From a virus, in the IMG/VR virus record IMGVR_UViG_3300028025_000988, positions 1-39,331 of that record: a DNA stretch of 39,331 nt. One strand, written 5' to 3'. Below the pieces are notes generated by a model, which ran no database searches, was not told where the DNA came from, and saw nothing but the letters and a program-made list of their open reading frames with translations. The translations under genes and the position numbers were made by a program. Shown one piece after another: positions 33,169-39,156 of the stretch (positions within the stretch are counted from its first letter, which is position 1; the number at the start of each line of letters is the position of its first letter).

Positions 33169-33879
33169 ATGGATTTTGAACGCATTGAAAAGTGGGACTA
33201 TATAGTAGTCGCTGTATCTTCTGAATACCATAAGAAATTTTCTATGGTTGAACTGGACGATATAAAGCAATCACTCTATCAATGGTTCGTAGAACATCCT
33301 AATAAATTAAATGAATGGGAAGCGATAGGTGAGAAGGATGCAAAGAATTTAATTTATCGTAGCCTACGCAATCAAGCATTAGATTATTGTCAGAGATGGA
33401 AAGCCAAGTCTGTTGGCTATGATACTGGTGATTTGTATTACTATGAACCTGATATGGTGGAAGCAATCCTTCCAGCAGTATTGCGTGGTGACTATGGTGT
33501 AACTCACAAGTTAAATCTAGGTCGTCCAGGTCGTCCATCTGCACCTAGTGAGGGTGGTAATCTTACAATAATTATGTTAGAGGTGGACGCTGCGTATTGG
33601 AAATTGAGTAAGGACGACAAGAAAATACTCTTCTTCCGACACGCAGAGTCCCTTGACTTCAAAGAGATAGCGAATCTCCTTGAGTTATTTAGCGAGGATA
33701 CAGTACGCATGAGACATAAGCGTGCTATTAAAAGATTAATAAATAAAATGGGTGGCTTCAAGCCTTATAAAGATAATGACTTCTCAGACAAAGAGCATGA
33801 AGAAGAAGATACCATAGAAGATACCGACAATAATACTCACGCAGAGAACAGGGATGAGCACGGGAGCGACGAAGAATAA
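33169..33879 (+). CDS. Sigma-70-like transcription factor
   Basis: A 236-residue protein starting at ATG 33169, one base after the previous stop. Residues about 30-95 are helical and resemble sigma region 2 (KQSLYQWFVEHPN, IYRSLRNQALDYCQRWKAKS). Residues 145-195 are a sigma region 4 helix-turn-helix (LSKDDKKILFFRHAESLDFK, SEDTVRMRHKRAIKRLINKM). The tail after 200 is very acidic. As the last gene of the replication operon it could direct host RNA polymerase to late promoters. Its stop is five bases from the stop of the convergent leftward operon. Confidence 0.75.
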   Translation: MDFERIEKWDYIVVAVSSEYHKKFSMVELDDIKQSLYQWFVEHPNKLNEWEAIGEKDAKNLIYRSLRNQALDYCQRWKAKSVGYDTGDLYYYEPDMVEAILPAVLRGDYGVTHKLNLGRPGRPSAPSEGGNLTIIMLEVDAAYWKLSKDDKKILFFRHAESLDFKEIANLLELFSEDTVRMRHKRAIKRLINKMGGFKPYKDNDFSDKEHEEEDTIEDTDNNTHAENRDEHGSDEE

Positions 33880-33883
33880 TACT

Positions 33884-34012
33884 TTAAATAAAGTTCTTCT
33901 CATCCCATAACTCTTCTTGTTCTGCTGGGTCTACCCACAGGCTCTCGCCATAGTCAGCCCAGAACTTTGCTAGCATTTCATCTTGCTCATCTTGTTCTGT
34001 AATATCAGTCAT
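33884..34012 (-). CDS. 42-residue acidic protein, unknown
   Basis: MTDITEQDEQDEMLAKFWAD then YGESLWVDPAEQEELWDEKN. Very acidic, with three Trp. GGGGAG immediately precedes a double ATG (34015 and 34012); either may be used. The start overlaps the end of the upstream gene. Small acidic early proteins in phages often inhibit host enzymes, but nothing here identifies a target. Last gene of the leftward operon. Confidence 0.65.
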   Translation of the reverse strand: MTDITEQDEQDEMLAKFWADYGESLWVDPAEQEELWDEKNFI

Positions 34013-34130
34013 CATCTCCCCACATTCTATCTGGTTCAAAGCATACACAATCAACTTCATCACAATCATCACAGGTTTGGTTGATACCTAGTGCGACATC
34101 ATCACCCATCAGGTACATAGGCTCACTCAT
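34005..34130 (-). CDS. 41-residue Cys-rich acidic protein
   Basis: MSEPMYLMGDDVALGINQTC then DDCDEVDCVCFEPDRMWGDD. Cys 20, 23, 28 and 30 form a compact metal-binding knot. ATG 34130 is chosen since AAGGTGATGAAG precedes it; a longer in-frame form would overlap two neighbours. Overlaps the upstream 28-residue gene and the downstream acidic gene. Function unknown. Confidence 0.65.
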   Translation of the reverse strand: MSEPMYLMGDDVALGINQTCDDCDEVDCVCFEPDRMWGDDD

Positions 34131-34209
34131 CTTCATCACCTTCTTCGATACCAAACATATCAGCAAATACTTTATTTGCTTCTTCAAGTATTTTAATTGT
34201 ATCTTCCAT
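34123..34209 (-). CDS. 28-residue acidic micro-protein
   Basis: MEDTIKILEEANKVFADMFG then IEEGDEDE. A perfect AGGAGG (34215-34220) five bases before its ATG and overlap with the next start (ATGAGTGA) argue for real translation despite its length. It forms one amphipathic helix with an acidic tail. Possibly a regulator or merely a translational coupler. Confidence 0.6.
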   Translation of the reverse strand: MEDTIKILEEANKVFADMFGIEEGDEDE

Positions 34210-34210
34210 G

Positions 34211-34387
34211 CTATCCTCCTGTTGAATAAAACCCAGTACCCTTAAAGATAACAGGGTTTGCCTGATACTCTCTTACCATTTCTCTATTGCATTGTGGACA
34301 CTCAACTAAGTCATCTCGGTTGTCAACGCTACGACTTAATTCAAGTAGTGTCTTGTCATCATTACATCTATACGAATAAGTTGGCAT
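34211..34387 (-). CDS. FmdB-type zinc-ribbon protein
   Basis: A 58-residue protein from ATG 34387: MPTYSYRCND ... VECPQCNREMVREYQ ... GFYSTGG. This is the FmdB / putative regulatory zinc-ribbon layout (the first Cys at 8, CPQC at 34-37, and the FKGTGFY end). GAGGAGATGTA precedes the start, and the ATG overlaps the upstream stop. Proteins of this type are thought to regulate transcription. Confidence 0.85.
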   Translation of the reverse strand: MPTYSYRCNDDKTLLELSRSVDNRDDLVECPQCNREMVREYQANPVIFKGTGFYSTGG

Positions 34388-34608
34388 TACATCTCCTCGT
34401 CGTCTGGTGTTGGTGCTGTTGCAAGAGTGCCGCATAAAGCACACTCCATATCTAAGAAATACATATCAATCTCACCTGTCTCTTTATCAAAGATAGTCTT
34501 TAAGTTCCAGACATTACAGCCACAAGGACATGTGGTAGTGGCTCTACCACGAATATCCATAGCAGACTTGTAGTCTGGCTTAAGTTCTGTAATATGTTTA
34601 GGTTTAAT
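34387..34608 (-). CDS. Zinc-ribbon protein with probable ATT start
   Basis: The frame encodes KPKHITELKPDYKSAMDIRG, then TTCPCGCNVWNLKTIFDKET and MECALCGTLATAPTP: CPCGC and CALC form a zinc ribbon. The first ATG is at 34560, without a ribosome site and within conserved-looking sequence. An ATT at 34608 sits in TAATT, exactly where other genes of this phage have TAATG, with AAGAAAGGA upstream, giving 73 residues. I annotate the longer form; the shorter 57-residue form (34387-34560) is the alternative. Similar proteins occur in actinophages. Confidence 0.65.
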   Translation of the reverse strand: MKPKHITELKPDYKSAMDIRGRATTTCPCGCNVWNLKTIFDKETGEIDMYFLDMECALCGTLATAPTPDDEEM

Positions 34609-35048
34609 TAGTAGTATCCTTTCTTAATAAAGAACTTCCACGCTTCGCAAGGTGTGTGATACCTGTTATAGATATAAGATAATCCTCTATCTATCTGCTT
34701 AGGCGCAGGAGTTTTGGGGTCAAGCCCTAATAGTTGTGGAATACCTCCAGCATTTTTACCCATTACTTTAACTTTGTTGTATGCGTTGGGTCTCCAATTG
34801 CTTTCTTTAGTCCACAACTTATTAAGGCATGACCATTGTTTATATTTCCACTCGTATAACTTATCCTGAGCATAAGCCTTACTATCCATAACTGTCCAAC
34901 TTTTGGATATATCTCCGTTAGTTGGAGTAGGTTCGCCAGTTTTGGTAGCAAGTACAACACCCAACATAAGTGATATCCCCATGCCGAGTAGAAATATAAA
35001 TACTTTTCTCACATCAAACCTTTTCTTCTTTAGTCTACTCGTATTCAT
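34608..35048 (-). CDS. Membrane-anchored lytic transglycosylase-like protein
   Basis: A 146-residue protein with a basic N-terminus, one transmembrane helix (about 16-34, VFIFLLGMGISLMLGVVLA) and an extracytoplasmic domain WSCLNKLWTKESNWRPNAYN (E82 as catalytic Glu), NAGGIPQLLG, QIDRGLSYIYNRYHTPCEAW. This matches the small SLT/resuscitation-factor-like transglycosylases of actinobacteria and their phages. The signal helix seems to be an anchor. It lies in the early-looking leftward operon, not in the lysis cassette, so a role in cell-wall remodelling or superinfection exclusion is possible. Confidence 0.8.
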   Translation of the reverse strand: MNTSRLKKKRFDVRKVFIFLLGMGISLMLGVVLATKTGEPTPTNGDISKSWTVMDSKAYAQDKLYEWKYKQWSCLNKLWTKESNWRPNAYNKVKVMGKNAGGIPQLLGLDPKTPAPKQIDRGLSYIYNRYHTPCEAWKFFIKKGYY

Positions 35049-35211
35049 TATCGAATAGACCTTCTAAGTCTTCTCTGTCGCTAGATAATTCCTCGTATGT
35101 AATGAATACCAAGTCGTCTAGTTCTCTGATAAGCGTACTTACTTTATCAGTAGACCAACCTGCTACCATATCATTAGTGATTACCCCTTGCCAGACTATA
35201 TCACTATCCAC
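35035..35211 (-). CDS. 58-residue acidic protein, unknown
   Basis: GTG start at 35211 with AAGGGGAATAA upstream, overlapping the WhiB stop; the end overlaps the transglycosylase start. MDSDIVWQGVITNDMVAGWS ... LDDLVFITYEELSSD. Acidic and helical; no motif recognised. Coding is supported by the tight overlaps at both ends and the absence of another gene in the gap. Confidence 0.65.
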   Translation of the reverse strand: MDSDIVWQGVITNDMVAGWSTDKVSTLIRELDDLVFITYEELSSDREDLEGLFDNEYE

Positions 35212-35632
35212 TTATTCCCCTTTCTTTCATAGTTCTCCTAACTTTATTTGCGAAGTTAACCTTGTTAGCGTACTCTGCTTTCTTCATACTCTTACCAAGT
35301 TTAAGTAACCTCTCACCTGGCATAGTGCCACCATATATACCATAGTATATCTGTGTACCACGCATACCAAGTTCTAAGCAATTAACTTTGGCGGGACAAT
35401 TACTACATATTGCTAGAGCCTGCGTAGCCCTGTCTACTTCTAACGCTACTCGCTCTCTCTGTTCTCTATTGAATGTCCACTTCTCACCGAACTCCTTCTC
35501 GGCTTCGCCAGCGAACCATAGGTCAGGGTCATGATGATTAACACATGACCCATCACTAACATCTAGGTCTAAGTCATTAAATAGATAGCCAAATACGCTA
35601 TACTTAAGACCAGTACCAAACGCACCCGCCAT
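35204..35632 (-). CDS. whiB: WhiB-family Fe-S transcription regulator
   Basis: A 142-residue protein with the WhiB cysteine pattern: SCVNHHDPDLWFAGE (C30), then CSNCPAKVNC (C76, C79, C85), and the GIYGGTMPGERL turn followed by a basic C-terminal tail (KSMKKAEYANK... KVRRTMKERG). WhiB proteins bind a 4Fe-4S cluster and region 4 of the primary sigma factor, changing promoter choice. Phage WhiB proteins can act as dominant regulators of host genes. The family is restricted to actinobacteria and their phages, which is the strongest host clue here. Starts on the upstream stop (TAATG). Confidence 0.92.
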   Translation of the reverse strand: MAGAFGTGLKYSVFGYLFNDLDLDVSDGSCVNHHDPDLWFAGEAEKEFGEKWTFNREQRERVALEVDRATQALAICSNCPAKVNCLELGMRGTQIYYGIYGGTMPGERLLKLGKSMKKAEYANKVNFANKVRRTMKERGISG

Positions 35633-35775
35633 TAGTTATGTATCCCATGAGTGAAGCAGATAGCCTGAACTGCCATTGTTAGTTCTGACTTCATCTTTTT
35701 CAACTCTTCATCTGTTAGATGTTGAGCGTCAGACTTTCTTATAAAGCAAGTCCATATGTAATCGTTCTCTATCAT
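35632..35775 (-). CDS. 47-residue protein, unknown
   Basis: MIENDYIWTCFIRKSDAQHL then TDEELKKMKSELTMAVQAIC. AGAGGATACC precedes the ATG at 35775, the same SD form as other leftward genes, and the stop overlaps the WhiB start (TAATG). Helical; two Cys. Not recognised; coupling with WhiB suggests co-regulation. Confidence 0.65.
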   Translation of the reverse strand: MIENDYIWTCFIRKSDAQHLTDEELKKMKSELTMAVQAICFTHGIHN

Positions 35776-35790
35776 GGTATCCTCTCTATA

Positions 35791-36081
35791 TTATGGACGA
35801 AATACTACTGAAGTGTATCCATCAAGTCGTGAGTGCTTAGCAATTAAGCCCTTCTCACCAGTCAAATGTTGATACTTGCCATTACCTAGCGATACCCATA
35901 CTGACTTAGGCTTGAACCTAGACTGATTAGGTAGTGCTTTAAGTACTGTTCCTCTTGGTTCATATCCATTAGCGTCATCTAAGTCAAACTGAATTGTTGC
36001 CAACTCATCTGATAGGTCTGCTAGTGTTAGCGATATGCTAGCCAAGTAGTTCTCTATTTGTTCTGCTGTCGTGGTTGTCAT
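35791..36081 (-). CDS. First gene of the 36081-33884 operon, unknown
   Basis: A 96-residue protein (MTTTTAEQIENYLASISLTL ... SVWVSLGNGKYQHLTGEKGL ... YTSVVFRP) with a helical N-terminal half and a beta-rich basic C-terminal half. It lies 58 bases downstream of the predicted start of a consensus promoter. A five-codon upstream ORF (36095-36078, MKGKV) ends over its start codon as ATGA. Function unknown; possibly a nucleic-acid-binding early protein. Confidence 0.7.
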   Translation of the reverse strand: MTTTTAEQIENYLASISLTLADLSDELATIQFDLDDANGYEPRGTVLKALPNQSRFKPKSVWVSLGNGKYQHLTGEKGLIAKHSRLDGYTSVVFRP

Positions 36082-36139
36082 ACTTTACCTTTCATTAGTT
36101 ATCCTCTTGGCAATTTACCAAGTGGTGTCTGTCGGTATC

Positions 36140-36175
36140 GGTAGTAATTATATCACTACCAATTCTAGAAGTCAA
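36140..36175 (-). promoter_or_regulatory. Consensus promoter with operator palindrome (P1)
   Basis: On the minus strand TTGACT (36170-36175), a 17-base spacer and TATAAT (36147-36152). The inverted repeat GGTAGT (36140-36145) / ACTACC (36155-36160) is centred on the -10 box, a typical repressor operator position. The -35 lies inside the last codons of the upstream amidotransferase gene. Drives 36081 to 33884. The leader also carries a CTTGG/CCAAG hairpin at 36106-36122. Confidence 0.85.
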
Positions 36176-37037
36176 GTGGTTCTTTCGTGTACCACTTGTT
36201 GCTTAGGTATCCATACTCCTGACCTATCTCCTTCTTATGATTAGGGTGATAGCATAAGCAGTCTAAGAAGTTCACTTCGCAGTCGAAGCAAGCCTCACAC
36301 ATCTGACAATAATATTCGTTCTCCCATAAGTCTACTATTGACTCGCAACTAGGACACTCGAACTTGTTCTCCTCATATAGAGAAGGTTTGAAGTGGTCGT
36401 CTATTGCTACAATATCATACACACTAGGCTCACCATAAGTGTGATTATAGGTGGTAGTGCGTGGCGTGGACACGATAGACTTGTGAGAGTTATTACTCCA
36501 CCACACACCATTGTCGTCCCAACTACCTAAGTTCTCGTTGATAATATAAATCTTGTACTGTGCGCTAGGGTCATTAGTCATGACGGCAACCTTGCTACCA
36601 CTAGCCCATGAACTAATCATATCATATACATAGTCGTCATCTAAAGCGGACACACCGCCTAGTCGTGGCAATAACTCCTCTGCCATAATCCTAGTGTCGC
36701 TACGCTTATCACCTTTAGGTATATGAATATCTAACACACCATTGTGCGCTAAGTAAGTATCATGCTCACCCACTACCTTGAAGGGGTGGCAATTAAGTTC
36801 GTTCTTTACTCCATGAGTAGCATACCTAGCGTGCCACATAGCATAGCCATTAGGATATTGCTCACGCAATTCTAAGAACCTAGCGATAGACTTCTTAGCG
36901 GACATACTGCGTTCTGATATAATACCAGCACCAGTATCTATCGCAAAGCCAAAGCCATGTGGGTTCTTACACGCACCAGTAGTAAGTTCATCTTTACTGG
37001 GTGTGGAATTAGGATTACACACTACTAATAGACACAT
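36165..37037 (-). CDS. Class II glutamine amidotransferase with C-terminal zinc ribbons
   Basis: A 290-residue Ntn-type amidotransferase. C2 is the N-terminal nucleophile after Met removal; NPHGFGFAID (25-34), HARYATHG (69-76) and LAHNGVL (96-102) are the family's glutamine-binding motifs. From about 228 on, eight cysteines (228, 231, 244, 247, 250, 253, 260, 262) form zinc-ribbon-like clusters. No synthetase or isomerase partner domain is fused. It is 12 bases downstream of the amidoligase gene, with which it probably works, supplying ammonia or removing glutamyl groups. Such pairs have been predicted to modify peptides or cell wall. Confidence 0.85.
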   Translation of the reverse strand: MCLLVVCNPNSTPSKDELTTGACKNPHGFGFAIDTGAGIISERSMSAKKSIARFLELREQYPNGYAMWHARYATHGVKNELNCHPFKVVGEHDTYLAHNGVLDIHIPKGDKRSDTRIMAEELLPRLGGVSALDDDYVYDMISSWASGSKVAVMTNDPSAQYKIYIINENLGSWDDNGVWWSNNSHKSIVSTPRTTTYNHTYGEPSVYDIVAIDDHFKPSLYEENKFECPSCESIVDLWENEYYCQMCEACFDCEVNFLDCLCYHPNHKKEIGQEYGYLSNKWYTKEPLDF

Positions 37038-37049
37038 ACATCTCCTCTC

Positions 37050-38261
37050 TTACGCATTGACCAACTCCTTACTGTTGATACTTAATGAGCGTACTTTGGA
37101 CATACGCTCATATAAGTCAGGGTAGTAGCCATTATTGGCTTCTACATAATCATAGAACCACTCCCAACCTAGCATACCTATCTTTACATCTGATATGTTT
37201 AGGTTGCGAGTATATTCTATACTAGCGTGTGCTAATTGTATAGCACTACGGACACCACTAGGCTTAGTAGTTCCCCTAAAGAACCTAAGTTCTAGCGTGT
37301 GGTCGTTCCGCGTATTTATAGCGGAGTGCCTCTCGGTGTTCACCCCTCTAGGGTCAGCCACCTTGTCGGCTAATGTAAAGTATGGTCTATCGTACTCATC
37401 ATACTTGTACACATCATTGAACTTTGCGTAGTCTGACTTACGACCAGCAAATCTCATCATATCAGGCGCGTTCTTGTACACTAGTGCCAACCACCTATGT
37501 ACATGTGCGCCACTCTTAAACCCCTCTCGACTCACATGTATATGTAGTCCGCAACTCTTAGCGTCCCATGCCCTTGCCTCTTGATGTTCTCTTAGATAGT
37601 CTAAGGTTCTATCAAAGTCTGGCATATCCGACCACTTAGTAAATGATATAGGGTGAGATACTAACTCGAAGCCACGATAGCCACCTTGACCGATACTGCT
37701 ATCCTGCTTCATATAGAACCACTCGCCTATATTTTCTGCTACATACCTAGCACTACTCGCTAGGTCGCCTGACCTAATCTCCATTTCCAATTCTATCCCA
37801 AAGTATAGATTATTCTTATCTTGACCTATAAACTTAGGGTCGGGCTTGTATGAGTAGTCGTGGATAAGGTTAGTCCTACCACCACCACCGCAACCCTCAC
37901 ACTCTCTTGCGTAGTATTGGTCGCAGTCATCACAATAAGAACCATTGTCCTCATAGCAACCCTCACACCAATACTCACCCCTATCCTCGATATGGTACAT
38001 GCTCTCATTGTCGGGATATGTACAACTACATCTCTCGCAATAGTTAGTGTGGTTCTCCCAACATGGCTCGCAATAATCACCGATACCTTCTACATAGTGG
38101 GTGTTATCATTGTGGCAATACTCCTCACAATAATTACACCATGCTCGGCAACTCTCGCATAGTAGGTCATCACCTACTAGCATGAAGTCGTCCTCGCTAG
38201 TAGATGTATAACTACATGTACCGCAACCATACTCGGTAGGTTCGTCATCATCTATCGGCAT
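37050..38261 (-). CDS. Amidoligase (COOH-NH2 ligase) with Cys-rich N-terminus
   Basis: A 403-residue protein. The first about 125 residues hold 18 cysteines in CxxC pairs (LIM/zinc-ribbon-like). From about 150 comes the amidoligase domain: YFGIELEMEI (153-162) with catalytic Glu residues, RGFELVSHP (196-204), a later CGLHIHVS and HTLELRFFRGT. These match the predicted amidoligase family, relatives of glutamine synthetase and Pup ligase, that form amide or isopeptide bonds using ATP. Target unknown. It lies directly upstream of the glutamine amidotransferase and downstream of the promoter P2 leader genes. Confidence 0.88.
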   Translation of the reverse strand: MPIDDDEPTEYGCGTCSYTSTSEDDFMLVGDDLLCESCRAWCNYCEEYCHNDNTHYVEGIGDYCEPCWENHTNYCERCSCTYPDNESMYHIEDRGEYWCEGCYEDNGSYCDDCDQYYARECEGCGGGGRTNLIHDYSYKPDPKFIGQDKNNLYFGIELEMEIRSGDLASSARYVAENIGEWFYMKQDSSIGQGGYRGFELVSHPISFTKWSDMPDFDRTLDYLREHQEARAWDAKSCGLHIHVSREGFKSGAHVHRWLALVYKNAPDMMRFAGRKSDYAKFNDVYKYDEYDRPYFTLADKVADPRGVNTERHSAINTRNDHTLELRFFRGTTKPSGVRSAIQLAHASIEYTRNLNISDVKIGMLGWEWFYDYVEANNGYYPDLYERMSKVRSLSINSKELVNA

Positions 38262-38262
38262 A

Positions 38263-38445
38263 TCAACTCCTTACTTTACCCGATACTTCTATGATTATAT
38301 CACTAATCTTATTCTTTAGCAAATCGGTGGTGAGAGCCATACCCTTAAAGTCGCCTCTATCGTACCAATTCGCTTGCGTTCTTAGAGAAGTTCTAATAAG
38401 TTCTAGTTCATCTCTAGTAAGTTCTATCACTATACCATTATCCAT
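38263..38445 (-). CDS. 60-residue early protein, unknown
   Basis: MDNGIVIELTRDELELIRTS then LRTQANWYDRGDFKGMALTT and LLKNKISDIIIEV. The ELTRDELELIRTSLRxxA pattern is a short helical protein I recall from actinophages. Its stop is one base from the amidoligase start. Probably a helical dimer; no function is known. Confidence 0.7.
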   Translation of the reverse strand: MDNGIVIELTRDELELIRTSLRTQANWYDRGDFKGMALTTDLLKNKISDIIIEVSGKVRS

Positions 38446-38447
38446 GA

Positions 38448-38549
38448 TTACCGACCCCTATACTCTAGGCGACCTTGTAATCTATTTACTCTAGCAACTA
38501 AACCGATAATCGCTAAAGTTTGGATTACTACCAGTATCTCCAATAGCAT
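38448..38549 (-). CDS. 33-residue single-span membrane protein
   Basis: MLLEILVVIQTLAIIGLVAR then VNRLQGRLEYRGR. A hydrophobic helix (residues 2-19) with a basic cytoplasmic tail, so positive-inside orientation is predicted. AGAGGATAGAGT precedes the ATG, like other leftward genes, and it is the first gene downstream of promoter P2. Could act at the host membrane early in infection, for example in superinfection exclusion; that is inference. Confidence 0.65.
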   Translation of the reverse strand: MLLEILVVIQTLAIIGLVARVNRLQGRLEYRGR

Positions 38550-38570
38550 ACTCTATCCTCTCTACTTATA

Positions 38571-38604
38571 CCTAAGTATAGCATACTTAGGGCATATAAG
38601 TCAA
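38571..38604 (-). promoter_or_regulatory. Promoter with 9-bp operator palindrome (P2)
   Basis: Minus strand: TTGACT (38599-38604), 18-base spacer, TATACT (38575-38580). A perfect inverted repeat CCTAAGTAT (38571-38579) / ATACTTAGG (38583-38591) covers the -10. Drives the small membrane protein, the 60-residue protein, amidoligase and amidotransferase genes. Confidence 0.85.
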
Positions 38605-38623
38605 GTACCCTCGACTTATGGCG

Positions 38624-38674
38624 TGTCGTAGTAGGGTATCGAACCCTAGAGAACCCGAACCTATCGGCTACGAC
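38624..38674 (-). ncRNA. tRNA-like element lacking an anticodon arm
   Basis: Read on the minus strand: a perfect 7-bp acceptor-like stem GTCGTAG (38674-38668) / CTACGAC (38631-38625). A D-like hairpin CCGA-TAGGT-TCGG (38667-38655) comes next, then six bases, then a 5-bp T-arm TAGGG / CCCTA with the canonical loop TTCGATA (38643-38637). Base 38624 (A) would be the discriminator; CCA is not encoded. There is no room for an anticodon arm (total about 51 bases). It lies between the stop of the 38684-39013 gene and promoter P2. Confidence 0.55.
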
Positions 38675-38683
38675 TATCGGTGT

Positions 38684-39013
38684 CTAGTTATACTCACCGA
38701 CTAATTTACGATAATTCTGCGCTTGCTCTGCCTCGAATTGTCGTCTGCGCTCATCAAGCGCAATTCTACGCAATTCTGCTTCGGTAAGTGGGGCAGGGGT
38801 AGCAGGGGCAACGACTTGCGCGACCTTACGGCTACGCTTAGCCAATTTAACCGCAGGACTATCCTCGATAGCCACGATTATATTGCCCGACTTATCACGC
38901 ACGACTAGATTAGAGAACCTGCGTGAGCGTGAACCCTTCCACGCTACGCTAGCCCGAACCTGTCTAGGCGGTGTGATAATGCTACCACTAACCCCGAAGG
39001 GGTTATATGGCAT
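38684..39013 (-). CDS. First gene of the far-right leftward operon, unknown
   Basis: A 109-residue protein (MPYNPFGVSGSIITPPRQVR ... WKGSRSRRFSNLVVRDKSGN ... LTEAELRRIALDERRRQFEA). Basic N-terminal half with a small beta segment, a Val/Ala/Pro-rich linker (about 63-76) and a C-terminal charged helix. Could be nucleic-acid binding. It is downstream of promoters P3 and P4 and a long structured leader; followed by the tRNA-like element. No family recognised. Confidence 0.7.
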   Translation of the reverse strand: MPYNPFGVSGSIITPPRQVRASVAWKGSRSRRFSNLVVRDKSGNIIVAIEDSPAVKLAKRSRKVAQVVAPATPAPLTEAELRRIALDERRRQFEAEQAQNYRKLVGEYN

Positions 39014-39034
39014 TACTCTCTACCTTCCGCTAGG

Positions 39035-39133
39035 GGATTAAGTAGTTAAGTAGTAAGTAGGGTCGTGATACCATAGGCGACCTACTGCTACTAATATCTA
39101 ATCAAGCCTACCTACTGCTTAACTACTTAATCC
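39035..39133. repeat. Long inverted repeat in the 39013 gene leader
   Basis: GGATTAAGTAGTTAAG (39035-39050) is the exact reverse complement of CTTAACTACTTAATCC (39118-39133), and with one wobble the stem extends to about 21 bp. A second inner stem AGTAGG (39056-39061) / CCTACT (39081-39086) lies inside. The left arm holds three short direct repeats of AAGTAG. It falls wholly within the transcribed leader expected from promoter P3, so a large RNA stem-loop is likely; an origin or protein-binding array is the alternative. Confidence 0.75.
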
Positions 39134-39156
39134 TTATTTAGTTTTGATTACTGCGT

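Noticed and set aside
38624-38674. Functional tRNA gene
   Set aside because: No anticodon arm fits in the 19 bases between acceptor and T-arm, so it cannot decode; listed as tRNA-like.
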